18,868 nucleotides of DNA from the NCBI GenBank assembly GCA_017860335.1, contig JAFNAU010000078.1, positions 1 through 18,868 of the forward strand. The letters run 5' to 3'. Position numbers and translations under genes: made by a program. This DNA comes from Bacteroidota bacterium. GTDB taxonomy: Bacteria > Bacteroidota > Bacteroidia > Bacteroidales > Paludibacteraceae. Below are positions 6,917-13,317 of this stretch, piece after piece. Numbering within the stretch: the first letter of the stretch is position 1; each line of letters opens with the position of its first letter. The notes beneath the pieces are model-generated. The model was not told where the DNA came from and searched no databases. It saw only the letters and a program-made list of their open reading frames with translations.

Positions 6917-6946
6917 CAAAGATGCTAAGAAAAATGAAGTTAACCA
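6917..6946 (-). promoter_or_regulatory. Predicted promoter of the SPOR lipoprotein gene
   Basis: On the minus strand TTG (6946-6944) is followed after 19 bases by CATCTTTG (6924-6917), which matches TAnnTTTG at all but the first base. The leader would be about 40 bases. A TAATTTTG on the opposite strand (6904-6911) overlaps this region, but no -33 box goes with it. Confidence 0.5.
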
Positions 6947-7064
6947 ACTATTTAGTTCGTTTTTTACATTATTTACAATTTTGCTATAAACAAAACGAAT
7001 ACTTTTTTGTTTTTCATCTATTACTGAGAAACGATATTATTAACACTATAAAAATATAAAGACT

Positions 7065-7640
7065 ATGACATTTACATTGCCCGAATTACCTTACGCGCAC
7101 AATGCGCTCGAACCTGTTATCAGTGAAGAAACGATCAACTATCATTACGGAAAACATCATCAGACTTATGTGGCCAATCTGAACGGACTGGTACCCGGAA
7201 CTGAATTTGAGAATGCAGACCTTGAAACCATAGTAAAGAAATCAAGTGGACCGATTTTTAATAATGCAGCTCAGATATGGAACCACAATTTTTATTTCCT
7301 TTCGCTGACACCTGTAAAGGGAACTGTGCCATCCGAAAATTTATTAAAAGCGATTGAAGCAAAATTTGGATCGCTCGACAATTTCAAAGCCGAATTTAAT
7401 AAAGCAGCTGTTTCCGTATTCGGATCGGGATGGGCATGGCTCGTAAAAACCGCTGAAGGAGGAGTTGATATCATAAAGGAAAGTAATGCCGGAAATCCGA
7501 TGACCAGCGGATTGACTCCACTGTTGACTTTCGATGTCTGGGAACATGCTTATTACATTGATTACCGTAATCGTCGTGCTGATTATGTTGCCGCGTTATG
7601 GGAACTGGTTGACTGGAATGTGGTATCTTCAAGATTTTAA
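7065..7640 (+). CDS. sodB: Superoxide dismutase, Fe type
   Basis: This cytosolic enzyme of 191 residues converts superoxide to oxygen and hydrogen peroxide. Metal ligands are His27 (NYHYGKHH), His74 (IWNHNFYF), Asp157 and His161 (DVWEHAYYIDY). Gln70 in AAQIWNH supplies the active-site glutamine from the position used by Fe enzymes; Mn enzymes take it from a later position. Thr155, two residues before Asp157, is the residue reported to favour iron, whereas the cambialistic enzyme of Porphyromonas gingivalis has Gly there. Iron specificity is therefore likely, though close relatives can use either metal. It is a single gene followed by a clear terminator. I see no exact -7 box close to the start, so its promoter is unassigned. 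It may work with the cytochrome bd genes nearby in coping with oxygen. Confidence 0.96.
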   Translation: MTFTLPELPYAHNALEPVISEETINYHYGKHHQTYVANLNGLVPGTEFENADLETIVKKSSGPIFNNAAQIWNHNFYFLSLTPVKGTVPSENLLKAIEAKFGSLDNFKAEFNKAAVSVFGSGWAWLVKTAEGGVDIIKESNAGNPMTSGLTPLLTFDVWEHAYYIDYRNRRADYVAALWELVDWNVVSSRF

Positions 7641-7662
7641 CAACAACTTATTATCAGGGAAG

Positions 7663-7698
7663 AAGCCGGAAAGTTACAAACACTTTTTCGGCTTTTTT
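7663..7698 (+). terminator. Intrinsic terminator of sodB
   Basis: AAGCCG (7663-7668) pairs with CGGCTT (7689-7694), and AAAGT (7670-7674) with ACTTT (7682-7686), followed by a run of six Ts. It starts 22 bases after the stop codon. Confidence 0.85.
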
Positions 7699-7822
7699 CA
7701 TTTAAATTAATCTAAAACCCGGCTGAAATTTGCGAAAAAACAAATGAAAGTTAAAATAAAATCGAAAACATTCAATTTTCTAAAAAATATTCGAAGCTAT
7801 TACTGAAATGTATCAAAAAAAC

Positions 7823-7830
7823 TATCTTTG
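7823..7830 (+). promoter_or_regulatory. Predicted -7 box of the small membrane protein/OmpH pair
   Basis: TATCTTTG fits TAnnTTTG exactly. A TTA at 7800-7802, 20 bases upstream, is a weak stand-in for the -33 TTG. The leader to the ATG at 7857 would be about 20 bases. Confidence 0.55.
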
Positions 7831-7856
7831 CATAAATTCTTTGAGTTTTATACAAT

Positions 7857-8084
7857 ATGAATATCGTTGCAACTGTATTAATTACAACATTTATTGTTCT
7901 GATTTCGGTTTTTCTGCTGAGTTTCAGAATACTTTTGGTGAAGGGTGGAAAATTTCCCAACATTCATATTGGTGGAAGCAAGCCATTACGCAAGCGTGGT
8001 GTGGGCTGTGCAACTACTCAAGACCGTCAGGCACAAAAAATATCCGGATTAGATATTACTAAATTGATTAAAGATATAGAATAA
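7857..8084 (+). CDS. Small single-pass membrane protein, unknown function
   Basis: This encodes 75 residues: one N-terminal membrane segment (about 4-28), then a basic, conserved-looking stretch GGKFPNIHIGGSKPLRKRGV, a single Cys at 51, and TTQDRQAQK. The pattern of a helix followed by G-FPN-H--G-K--R-RG--C---QDR is one I recall from short proteins of Bacteroidales, with no known role. The tail should face the cytosol by the positive-inside rule. It is 11 bases upstream of the OmpH-like gene, with a shared promoter and terminator, so the two form an operon. The start at 7857 is the first ATG after the predicted promoter. Confidence 0.75.
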   Translation: MNIVATVLITTFIVLISVFLLSFRILLVKGGKFPNIHIGGSKPLRKRGVGCATTQDRQAQKISGLDITKLIKDIE

Positions 8085-8095
8085 AATAATTAAAA

Positions 8096-8710
8096 ATGAA
8101 TATGAAAAATCTATCCCTCATTCTGAATGGCGTTTTATTGGTAGCAGTTATTGTCCTGTTTTTTCTGGTACTTGGCAGAGGAACTGAAAAAGCTGCTGGT
8201 CCTGTGACGAAAACCGGAAAATCGACCAGCATGCAATCTTTACCCATTGCCTATGTAAACATTGACTCATTGCTGCTCAATTATACATTTGCAAAAAACG
8301 CAAATGAAGCATTGATCAAAAAGCAGGAAGATTCAAGACTGACTATAAACTCACGGGCGCGTCAGTTACAGGTTGAAATGAATGAATTTCAGCGCAAACT
8401 CGAAAATAATGCTTTTCTGAGCCGCGAGAGAGCCGAAGCAGCACAATCCGAAATTATGAAAAAACAGAAGGATCTGCAGGATATGGATGGAAGATTATCG
8501 CAACAACTGATGGAACAGCAGCAGAAAATGAGTGAACAACTGCGCGATACCATCAATGCTTTCATGAAAGATTTTAATAAAGATGGAAAATATCAGATGA
8601 TTATCAGCAATACCGCCAATGACAATATCCTCTATGCGGGAAAGGCCTATGATATAACTGATGAAGTAGTCAAACAACTCAACGGAAGATATTCGAAAGC
8701 CAAAAAGTAA
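8096..8710 (+). CDS. OmpH/Skp-family periplasmic protein, membrane-anchored
   Basis: This encodes 204 residues. An uncleaved-looking N-terminal hydrophobic segment (about 5-26) is followed by a short linker, a strand IAYVNIDSLLLNY typical of the Skp/OmpH start, a long charged coiled coil (about 70-155, rich in Gln, Glu, Lys and Arg), and a C-terminal strand region KYQMIISNTANDNILYAGKAYDIT, a hallmark of the family. Skp-type proteins are trimeric chaperones for unfolded outer membrane proteins. The anchor and lack of a clear signal-peptidase site differ from E. coli Skp. A second ATG two codons in is possible. It is the last gene of a two-gene operon with a strong terminator. Confidence 0.88.
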   Translation: MNMKNLSLILNGVLLVAVIVLFFLVLGRGTEKAAGPVTKTGKSTSMQSLPIAYVNIDSLLLNYTFAKNANEALIKKQEDSRLTINSRARQLQVEMNEFQRKLENNAFLSRERAEAAQSEIMKKQKDLQDMDGRLSQQLMEQQQKMSEQLRDTINAFMKDFNKDGKYQMIISNTANDNILYAGKAYDITDEVVKQLNGRYSKAKK

Positions 8711-8744
8711 CTCAATACAAAATCATTCAATAACAAAATAAACG

Positions 8745-8779
8745 GAATCATACTTTTTATAGTATGGTTCTTTTTTTTT
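8745..8779 (+). terminator. Intrinsic terminator of the OmpH operon
   Basis: A 10-bp stem (8745-8754 with 8761-8770, one T-G pair) and a 6-base loop are followed by nine Ts. Confidence 0.9.
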
Positions 8780-8911
8780 ACATTTCATATAGCTGCAAAC
8801 GGCAAAATTGAACGTTCGCAAAATCCGACTTCAAAACACATTCGGACGGGATTATTTTCAGGTAAACATAAAAAATTATTATTAAAGAATCACTTTTTTC
8901 AAAAAAATGTG

Positions 8912-8919
8912 TATTTTTG
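8912..8919 (+). promoter_or_regulatory. Predicted -7 box of the DUF4492-cydAB operon
   Basis: TATTTTTG fits TAnnTTTG exactly; no good TTG is at the right distance, so activation by a regulator is possible. Transcription would start near 8925, which leaves no leader for the ATG at 8926 but 30 bases for the ATG at 8956. The 215-base region upstream also holds a palindrome GAACGTTC (8810-8817) and short arms TCCGA/TCGGA (8824-8828, 8842-8846) that could be operator sites. Confidence 0.45.
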
Positions 8920-8955
8920 TTTTTTATGTTATCAGTAATTACCCCTAACTTCTTT

Positions 8956-9201
8956 ATGCGAACGCCACGAATTGTTAAAAATATCTATGTTTTTTACCGC
9001 GACGGTTTCAGGAATATGACCGTGGGATTTACTCTCTGGGCAATTGTACTGATCAAATTATTCATCATGTTTGCTATCCTCCGGGTTTTCTTTTTCCCAA
9101 ACTATCTCAATTCTAATTTCGATACTAAGGAGGATAAAGCTGATCATGTCAGAAACGAATTAATTCAAAAAGCGCATCCTGTACAGCCTGAGGGAAATTA
9201 A
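8956..9201 (+). CDS. DUF4492 small membrane protein upstream of cydAB
   Basis: This encodes 81 residues from the chosen start; an ATG at 8926 would add 10. The sequence RIVKNIYVFYRDGFRNMTVG, then a membrane helix LWAIVLIKLFIMFAILRVFF, then FPNYLNSNFDTKEDKADHV is the DUF4492 pattern, which in Bacteroidetes and some Epsilonproteobacteria typically stands directly before cydA. The first segment is amphipathic and the second spans the membrane once. Function is unproven; its fixed place suggests an accessory or assembly subunit of cytochrome bd, comparable in position though not in sequence to CydX. It is 107 bases from cydA on the same strand. I prefer 8956 because the predicted -7 box ends at 8919. 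Confidence 0.85.
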   Translation: MRTPRIVKNIYVFYRDGFRNMTVGFTLWAIVLIKLFIMFAILRVFFFPNYLNSNFDTKEDKADHVRNELIQKAHPVQPEGN

Positions 9202-9308
9202 GCATTTACAGTCATTATCGTATGATTGATGGGCTTATATGGACTGGTACTGTGTATATTTAAAATGAAAAATTATCCTTATATTTAAAGAATTTAACAC
9301 ATTAATTT

Positions 9309-10859
9309 ATGGATTTACTTGATGTATCATTAGTTAACTGGTCGCGGGCGCAGTTTGCTCTGACAGCGATGTACCACTGGCTTTTCGTGCCACTAACTCT
9401 CGGGCTTGGTATCATACAGGCTATCATGGAAACTATCTATGTGAAAACAGGTAAAGAAGAATGGAAAAAGGCGGCTAAATTCTGGATGACCGTATTCGGT
9501 ATCAACTTTGCCATCGGGGTAGCTACAGGTATCATTCTTGAGTTCCAGTTTGGAACTAACTGGTCCAACTACAGCTGGTTCGTGGGTGATATTTTCGGAG
9601 CACCACTGGCTATCGAGGGTATCCTGGCTTTTTTTATGGAAGCTACGTTCATTTCCATCATGTTTTTTGGATGGAACAAGGTGAGCAAAGGCTGGCATCT
9701 GGCAGCAACCTGGCTGACCATTGCCGGTGCAACCATCTCAGCGCTCTGGATATTGGTGGCCAATGCCTGGATGCAAAACCCACTGGGTATGCAATTTAAT
9801 CCGGCAACAGTGCGGAACGAGATGATTGATTTCTGGAGTTTACTGAGTTCGCCGATTGCCATTAACAAGTTTTTCCATGCAGTTACTTCAGGCTGGGTGC
9901 TGGGCGCTATTTTCGTAGCCGGTGTCAGTGCGTGGTATTTGCTTAAAAAGCGCGAAGTTGATTTTGCAAAGCGCAGCATCAAAGTTGCATCTATTTTCGG
10001 TTTTGTGGCCACATTGCTGGTAGCCTATACCGGTGATGGCTCAGCTTATCACGTTGCACAGAAACAACCCATGAAACTGGCTGTAATGGAAGGATTGTAC
10101 AAAGGTCAGCAGGGAACTCCACTCGTTATAATGGGTATCGTTAATCCGGCTAAAGAAAAATACAACGATAACGTCGAGCCGGTGCTGGTTCCCCTCCGAA
10201 TTCCAAAGATGCTTTCTTTCCTTGGCTACCGCGATTTTAATGCTTTCGTTCCCGGTATTCAGGATATCATTGACGGTGGTTACACAACGATAAATGATAC
10301 AACAAAAGCACTGTCGTTCGAACAGAAGAAAACAATGGGGCAGGCGGCAATCAACGCGCTGAAACAGTACAAAGAAGCCGAAAAAGCGAATGACACTACT
10401 GCGCTGGCAACCCACAAAGCGGTGCTTGACACTAATTACAAATACTTCGGATACGGTTATCTGGATAAACCCGAAGACTCCATTCCCAATGTGCCGTTAA
10501 TATTCTATTCATTCCATCTTATGGTGGGGTTAGGCTTCTTCTTTATCGCCTTGTTTGTTGTCATTTTATTCTTCGATTACAAGAAAATACTTGAAAAACA
10601 GAAATGGTTATTGTGGGTTACTTTATTCACCATACCACTGGGTTATCTGGCGGGCGAACTAGGCTGGATTGTAGCTGAAGTGGGACGTCAACCCTGGGCT
10701 ATTCAGGATGTGTTGCCCGTACAGGCTGCCATTTCCAGTATTCAGACATCATCAGTGCAGATCACGTTCTTTTTGTTCCTGATTATGTTTACCGCTCTGT
10801 TGATTGCCGAGATACGCATCATGCTGAAACAAATCAAAAAAGGTCCGGTTGAAGACTAA
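9309..10859 (+). CDS. cydA: Cytochrome bd ubiquinol/menaquinol oxidase subunit I
   Basis: This 516-residue inner-membrane subunit binds all three hemes and oxidises quinol, passing electrons to oxygen. Heme ligands are His23 (b595), His190 (in FFHAVTSGW, b558) and Met405 (in FHLMVGLG, b558). The acids of the heme b595/d proton path are Glu103 and Glu111 (APLAIEGILAFFMEAT). The periplasmic Q-loop starts at QPMKLAVME, with Lys256 and Glu261 for quinol binding, and runs about 138 residues to the next helix, so it is of the long, E. coli-like class. GELGWIVAEVGRQPW (449-463) is diagnostic. About nine membrane helices are expected. It forms an operon with DUF4492 upstream and cydB 77 bases downstream. 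In an anaerobe this oxidase would scavenge low oxygen and probably uses menaquinol. Confidence 0.97.
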   Translation: MDLLDVSLVNWSRAQFALTAMYHWLFVPLTLGLGIIQAIMETIYVKTGKEEWKKAAKFWMTVFGINFAIGVATGIILEFQFGTNWSNYSWFVGDIFGAPLAIEGILAFFMEATFISIMFFGWNKVSKGWHLAATWLTIAGATISALWILVANAWMQNPLGMQFNPATVRNEMIDFWSLLSSPIAINKFFHAVTSGWVLGAIFVAGVSAWYLLKKREVDFAKRSIKVASIFGFVATLLVAYTGDGSAYHVAQKQPMKLAVMEGLYKGQQGTPLVIMGIVNPAKEKYNDNVEPVLVPLRIPKMLSFLGYRDFNAFVPGIQDIIDGGYTTINDTTKALSFEQKKTMGQAAINALKQYKEAEKANDTTALATHKAVLDTNYKYFGYGYLDKPEDSIPNVPLIFYSFHLMVGLGFFFIALFVVILFFDYKKILEKQKWLLWVTLFTIPLGYLAGELGWIVAEVGRQPWAIQDVLPVQAAISSIQTSSVQITFFLFLIMFTALLIAEIRIMLKQIKKGPVED

Positions 10860-10936
10860 GCAGATAGCCGGTTTTATAATAAGATTTTTCCAAAAAAGAG
10901 GAGAATAAATTTCAATAATATTAAATACAATACACT

Positions 10937-12097
10937 ATGATAACATATTCATTTCTGCAGCATTACTGGTGGTTTCTGATCTCGCTGCTGGCAGGTATTC
11001 TTTCCTTTCTGCTTTTTGTACAGGGCGGTCAGTCCATGATTTTCTCACTGGGAAAAACGGAGGATCAACGCCGTTTGCTGGTCAACGTGCTTGGAAAAAA
11101 ATGGGAATATACCTTCACTACGCTGGTGACTTTCGGCGGCGCGTTTTTTGCTTCTTTTCCGTTGTTCTATTCCACTAGTTTCGGTGGCGCCTACTGGGTG
11201 TGGATGCTGATACTTTTCTGTTTTACCATTCAGGCGGTATCGTACGAGTATCAGAATAAACCCGGCCGTTTTTTTAGCACCAATACATATCGCGGTTTTC
11301 TGTTTATCAACGGACTGCTGGGAACTTTCCTGTTAGGTGCTGCTATTGCCACGTTCTTTACAGGTTCCGAATTCACTGTCAACAAACAAAATATCACTGA
11401 ATTTGGCGGACAACTGTCGCCGGTAATCAGTCAGTGGGACAACCCGCTGCATGGCCTGGAGGCATTGTTTGATGTTCGCAACTGGCTGTTCGGTCTGGCA
11501 GTATTCTTTCTGGCCCGTACGCTGGCTGTTCTTTTCTTCAAAAACCGTTTGAATAATGCTGAAATCGAAGGCCGTTTGCACAAATTGCTCGCGGTGAATG
11601 CAGTGCCTTTTCTGGTGTTCTTCCTCGCTTTTGTAATCTGGACACTTTTTGCCAGTGGATTTGCTGTGAAACCGGGTACGAACGAAGTGTTTATGGAATC
11701 CATGAAATACCTGAATAACCTGTTTCAGATGCCGCTTTTGCTTATTTGCTTCCTGGCCGGAGTTGTTCTGGTGTTGTTCGGGATTATAAAATCATTCCTC
11801 AAAGACAGCTGGCGCAAAGGTATCTGGTATGCCGGAGCAGGTACTATTACTACTGTTACCACGTTGTTTCTGGTGGCTGGTTATAACGGAACTGCCTACT
11901 ATCCGTCCACTTCCGACCTGCAGAGTTCGCTGACCATTTTCAACTCATCTTCAAGTTTTTTCACTCTGAAGGTGATGTCGCTGGTATCGCTGCTGATTCC
12001 ATTTATAGCGGTATATATTTTCTATGCATGGCGTGCGCTTGAAAAAACACACACCAGTATCGAGGAAATCAACGAAAAAGACTCACACGCTTACTGA
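10937..12097 (+). CDS. cydB: Cytochrome bd oxidase subunit II
   Basis: This encodes 386 residues, close to the 379 of E. coli, with about eight membrane helices. The start MITYSFLQHYWWFLISLLAGILSFLLFVQGGQSM replaces the E. coli DYEVLRFIWWLLVGVLLIGFAVTDGFDMG pattern, and the Asp of that motif is a Gln here (VQGGQSM), as I recall for Bacteroidetes CydB. The end YNGTAYYPSTSDLQSSLTIFNSSSS is the conserved C-terminal signature around N-A-YP----SSLTI-N-SSS. It pairs with CydA to form the oxidase core. It is followed by a clear terminator. No CydX or CydCD genes are seen in the window. Confidence 0.95.
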   Translation: MITYSFLQHYWWFLISLLAGILSFLLFVQGGQSMIFSLGKTEDQRRLLVNVLGKKWEYTFTTLVTFGGAFFASFPLFYSTSFGGAYWVWMLILFCFTIQAVSYEYQNKPGRFFSTNTYRGFLFINGLLGTFLLGAAIATFFTGSEFTVNKQNITEFGGQLSPVISQWDNPLHGLEALFDVRNWLFGLAVFFLARTLAVLFFKNRLNNAEIEGRLHKLLAVNAVPFLVFFLAFVIWTLFASGFAVKPGTNEVFMESMKYLNNLFQMPLLLICFLAGVVLVLFGIIKSFLKDSWRKGIWYAGAGTITTVTTLFLVAGYNGTAYYPSTSDLQSSLTIFNSSSSFFTLKVMSLVSLLIPFIAVYIFYAWRALEKTHTSIEEINEKDSHAY

Positions 12098-12122
12098 TGA
12101 AGCGAAAAAAAACACAGATAAT

Positions 12123-12157
12123 AATGACCGGTTTGGAAACAGACCGGTCATTGTTTT
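12123..12157 (+). terminator. Intrinsic terminator of the cydAB operon
   Basis: AATGACCGGT (12123-12132) pairs perfectly with ACCGGTCATT (12143-12152) around a 10-base loop, followed by a modest T run. A second, U-poor hairpin (CGGGCT 12164-12169 with AGCCCG 12175-12180) lies beyond it and may serve the convergent regulator gene. Confidence 0.75.
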
Positions 12158-12208
12158 ATATATCGGGCTTTTGCAGCCCGGGAAGTTCTTGTATGTACCC
12201 GCCGGATT

Positions 12209-12924
12209 TCAGATACCGGACAGTTTGTTCCTGTTCAGAACGGTAACCACGCGGCCTTCAGTGCTGATAATGCCCTCATCTTCCAGTTCCTTGAAGGTGC
12301 AGTCAAGTGAAGGACACTGAACACCGAAGTACTCGGCAAGTTGAGTGCGCGAACGTTTCAGAATGAAATAGTTTTTTTTGGGAGCTGTTTTTTCAAGCAA
12401 AAAGATTGCAAGTTTGTATTTCAGGCTTTTGAGCGATATCATAAAGTCGTCTTGACTTTTATAATAAAGCGATAATGTCGCTCTTACGGAGCTTAATAAT
12501 GTTAATATAATTCTTTTTCTACCATAATGTCGCACCTCTTGAGAAAATTCATCAGAAGCTTTTCGTTACTGACCATCTCATTCAGCCAGTCGGATTTTGA
12601 AATCCTCAGAAACTTACACGGTTGCATGGCGATAACATCAACAGGAAAGTGATTGTTGCTTGCATATATGAAAGCCGGTGCGAGGGGTATGACTGCTTCG
12701 AGCAATTTTATTTCCAATGTATTGCCTTCCTGAGTTATCATTTGTGTCCTGACAACTCCTTGTGTCAGCAGGTACATATAATTAATTACGTCACCCTGAC
12801 GAACCACTGTTTCCCCTTTTTTGAATTCCACAACGTCTTTTATGTTCCGTTCCAGAAATTCATCGTGTTCTTCCTGACTCATGTTTCTGAAAAGCGGACA
12901 ATGACTAATTGTTGTATCGTCCAT
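12209..12924 (-). pseudogene. Crp/Fnr-family transcription regulator, split by a frameshift
   Basis: The first frame (12924-12502) encodes 140 residues with a cyclic-nucleotide-binding-type beta barrel (about 10-115: EFKKGETVVRQGD, YLLTQGVVRT, CKFLRISKSDW) and stops soon after the dimer helix begins (NEKLLMNFLKRCDIMVEKELY). The second frame carries the rest: the helix and a C-terminal winged helix-turn-helix (LKRSRTQLAEYFGVQ, ELEDEGIISTEGRVV). Adding one base in the run of five Ts at 12514-12518 joins the frames into VEKRIILTLLSS and gives a normal-length protein of 238 residues. In the recognition helix the usual RPSLxR reads CPSLDC: both arginines are replaced. The gene converges on cydAB and ends 111 bases from cydB's stop. 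It may be a decayed gene, a sequencing error, or use a rare frameshift; a redox or oxygen role is only suggested by its neighbours. Confidence 0.8.
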
Positions 12925-12993
12925 ATGATTTTATGCGTTTTTTTCGGGTTAAAATAATCAGTGTTATTAATCATTGTTGTCCGACAAAAAACA

Positions 12994-13028
12994 CAAAAAT
13001 ACCACTAATTTACTGTAATCGAAACAAA
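12994..13028 (-). promoter_or_regulatory. Possible promoter for the Crp/Fnr gene inside the MITE-like element
   Basis: On the minus strand TATTTTTG (13001-12994) fits TAnnTTTG exactly. TTTG (13028-13025) stands 23 bases upstream, slightly beyond the usual spacing. No other -7 box is seen in the leader, so the element may supply the promoter. Confidence 0.3.
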
Positions 13029-13038
13029 TAAGAATATT

Positions 13039-13055
13039 AAGCCCCGCAGGGGCTT
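13039..13055. repeat. Short palindrome within the MITE-like element
   Basis: AAGCCCC (13039-13045) and GGGGCTT (13049-13055) pair perfectly around GCA. It is strikingly GC-rich for the surrounding AT-rich sequence. Confidence 0.7.
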
Positions 13056-13078
13056 GCTTTCCTTTTGTTACCAAATTG

Positions 13079-13137
13079 CTACAAAGATTTAGCCACGCTG
13101 TTGCAAGAACAGCCACAGCGTGGCTAAATCTTTGTAG
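13079..13137. repeat. Long perfect inverted repeat within the MITE-like element
   Basis: Arms of 22 bases (13079-13100 and 13116-13137) are exact complements around a 15-base spacer. The right arm is preceded by a smaller nested hairpin, AGCCAC-AGC-GTGGCT (13111-13125), so two alternative folds exist. This is far longer than any terminator stem in the window and has no T run. Confidence 0.85.
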
Positions 13138-13160
13138 TAAGATGTGAAAAATAAGATTTT

Positions 13161-13177
13161 TTGCCACAGCGTGGCAA
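13161..13177. repeat. Second copy of the GCCAC-AGC-GTGGC hairpin
   Basis: TTGCCAC (13161-13167), AGC, GTGGCAA (13171-13177). The 13-base core is identical to that at 13112-13124, so the motif is present at least twice in the element. Confidence 0.75.
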
Positions 13178-13218
13178 CATATTAAACTTTATCGGACAAT
13201 AGTGGTTGTTAATAAGTA

Positions 13219-13311
13219 AAAACATCTCAAATTGGCTTGCAACCGGGCTCTTATTTGTTTCAGCTTAATCGAAATGATGAGCAAGCAATGATTATGAACT
13301 ATTTGCGGAAA
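13219..13311 (+). pseudogene. Possible remnant of a T9SS type A sorting domain
   Basis: In one plus-strand frame, downstream of a stop at 13213, this reads QIGLQPGSYLFQLNRNDEQA and then MIMNYLRK. The G-YL-QL pattern followed by a short basic end is what the last strands of T9SS C-terminal domains look like (compare GIYLLQLENG and KVVKQ in the protein at the right edge of the window). There is no start codon, no upstream part and no stop where one is expected, and the frame then runs on antisense to the HAD gene. Low confidence; it could be chance. Confidence 0.25.
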
Positions 13312-13317
13312 ACTGGG

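Larger units (their letters stand above)
12972..13204. mobile_element. MITE-like non-autonomous element with terminal inverted repeats and flanking direct repeats
   Basis: The left end CATTGTTGTCCGACAAA (12972-12988) and the right end, read on the other strand, CACTATTGTCCGATAAA (13204-13188), agree at 14 of 17 positions, and all three differences are transitions. Directly outside lie GTTATTAAT (12963-12971) and GTTGTTAAT (13205-13213), a 9-base direct repeat with one difference, as expected of an aged target-site duplication. The 233 bases inside have no coding capacity but hold three palindromes. I cannot name the parent transposase family from these ends. The pattern is seen directly; the mobile origin is inference. 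Confidence 0.6.
12925..13317. other. Gene-free interval between the Crp/Fnr gene and the HAD phosphatase
   Basis: It contains the leader of the regulator gene (12925-12962), a MITE-like element (12972-13204) with three palindromes, and about 100 bases beyond it that may hold a sorting-domain remnant. No complete gene is seen. Confidence 0.7.

Noticed and set aside
9569..10012. Minus-strand open frames within cydA
   Set aside because: Shadows of cydA, whose heme ligands and quinol-binding motifs fix the coding strand.
12483..12532. Frameshift in the Crp/Fnr gene caused by a 52-base duplication (GCGACATTAT occurs twice)
   Set aside because: Removing one 52-base unit brings a stop codon into frame, while adding one base in the homopolymer joins the two frames cleanly.
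12967..13167. Minus-strand open frame of 66 codons in the MITE-like element
   Set aside because: It crosses the terminal repeat and the perfect inverted repeat, and its sequence has no recognisable domain; the palindromes explain the region better.
13039..13177. CRISPR-like array
   Set aside because: The repeats are palindromes at irregular spacing with no uniform spacers and no cas genes nearby.
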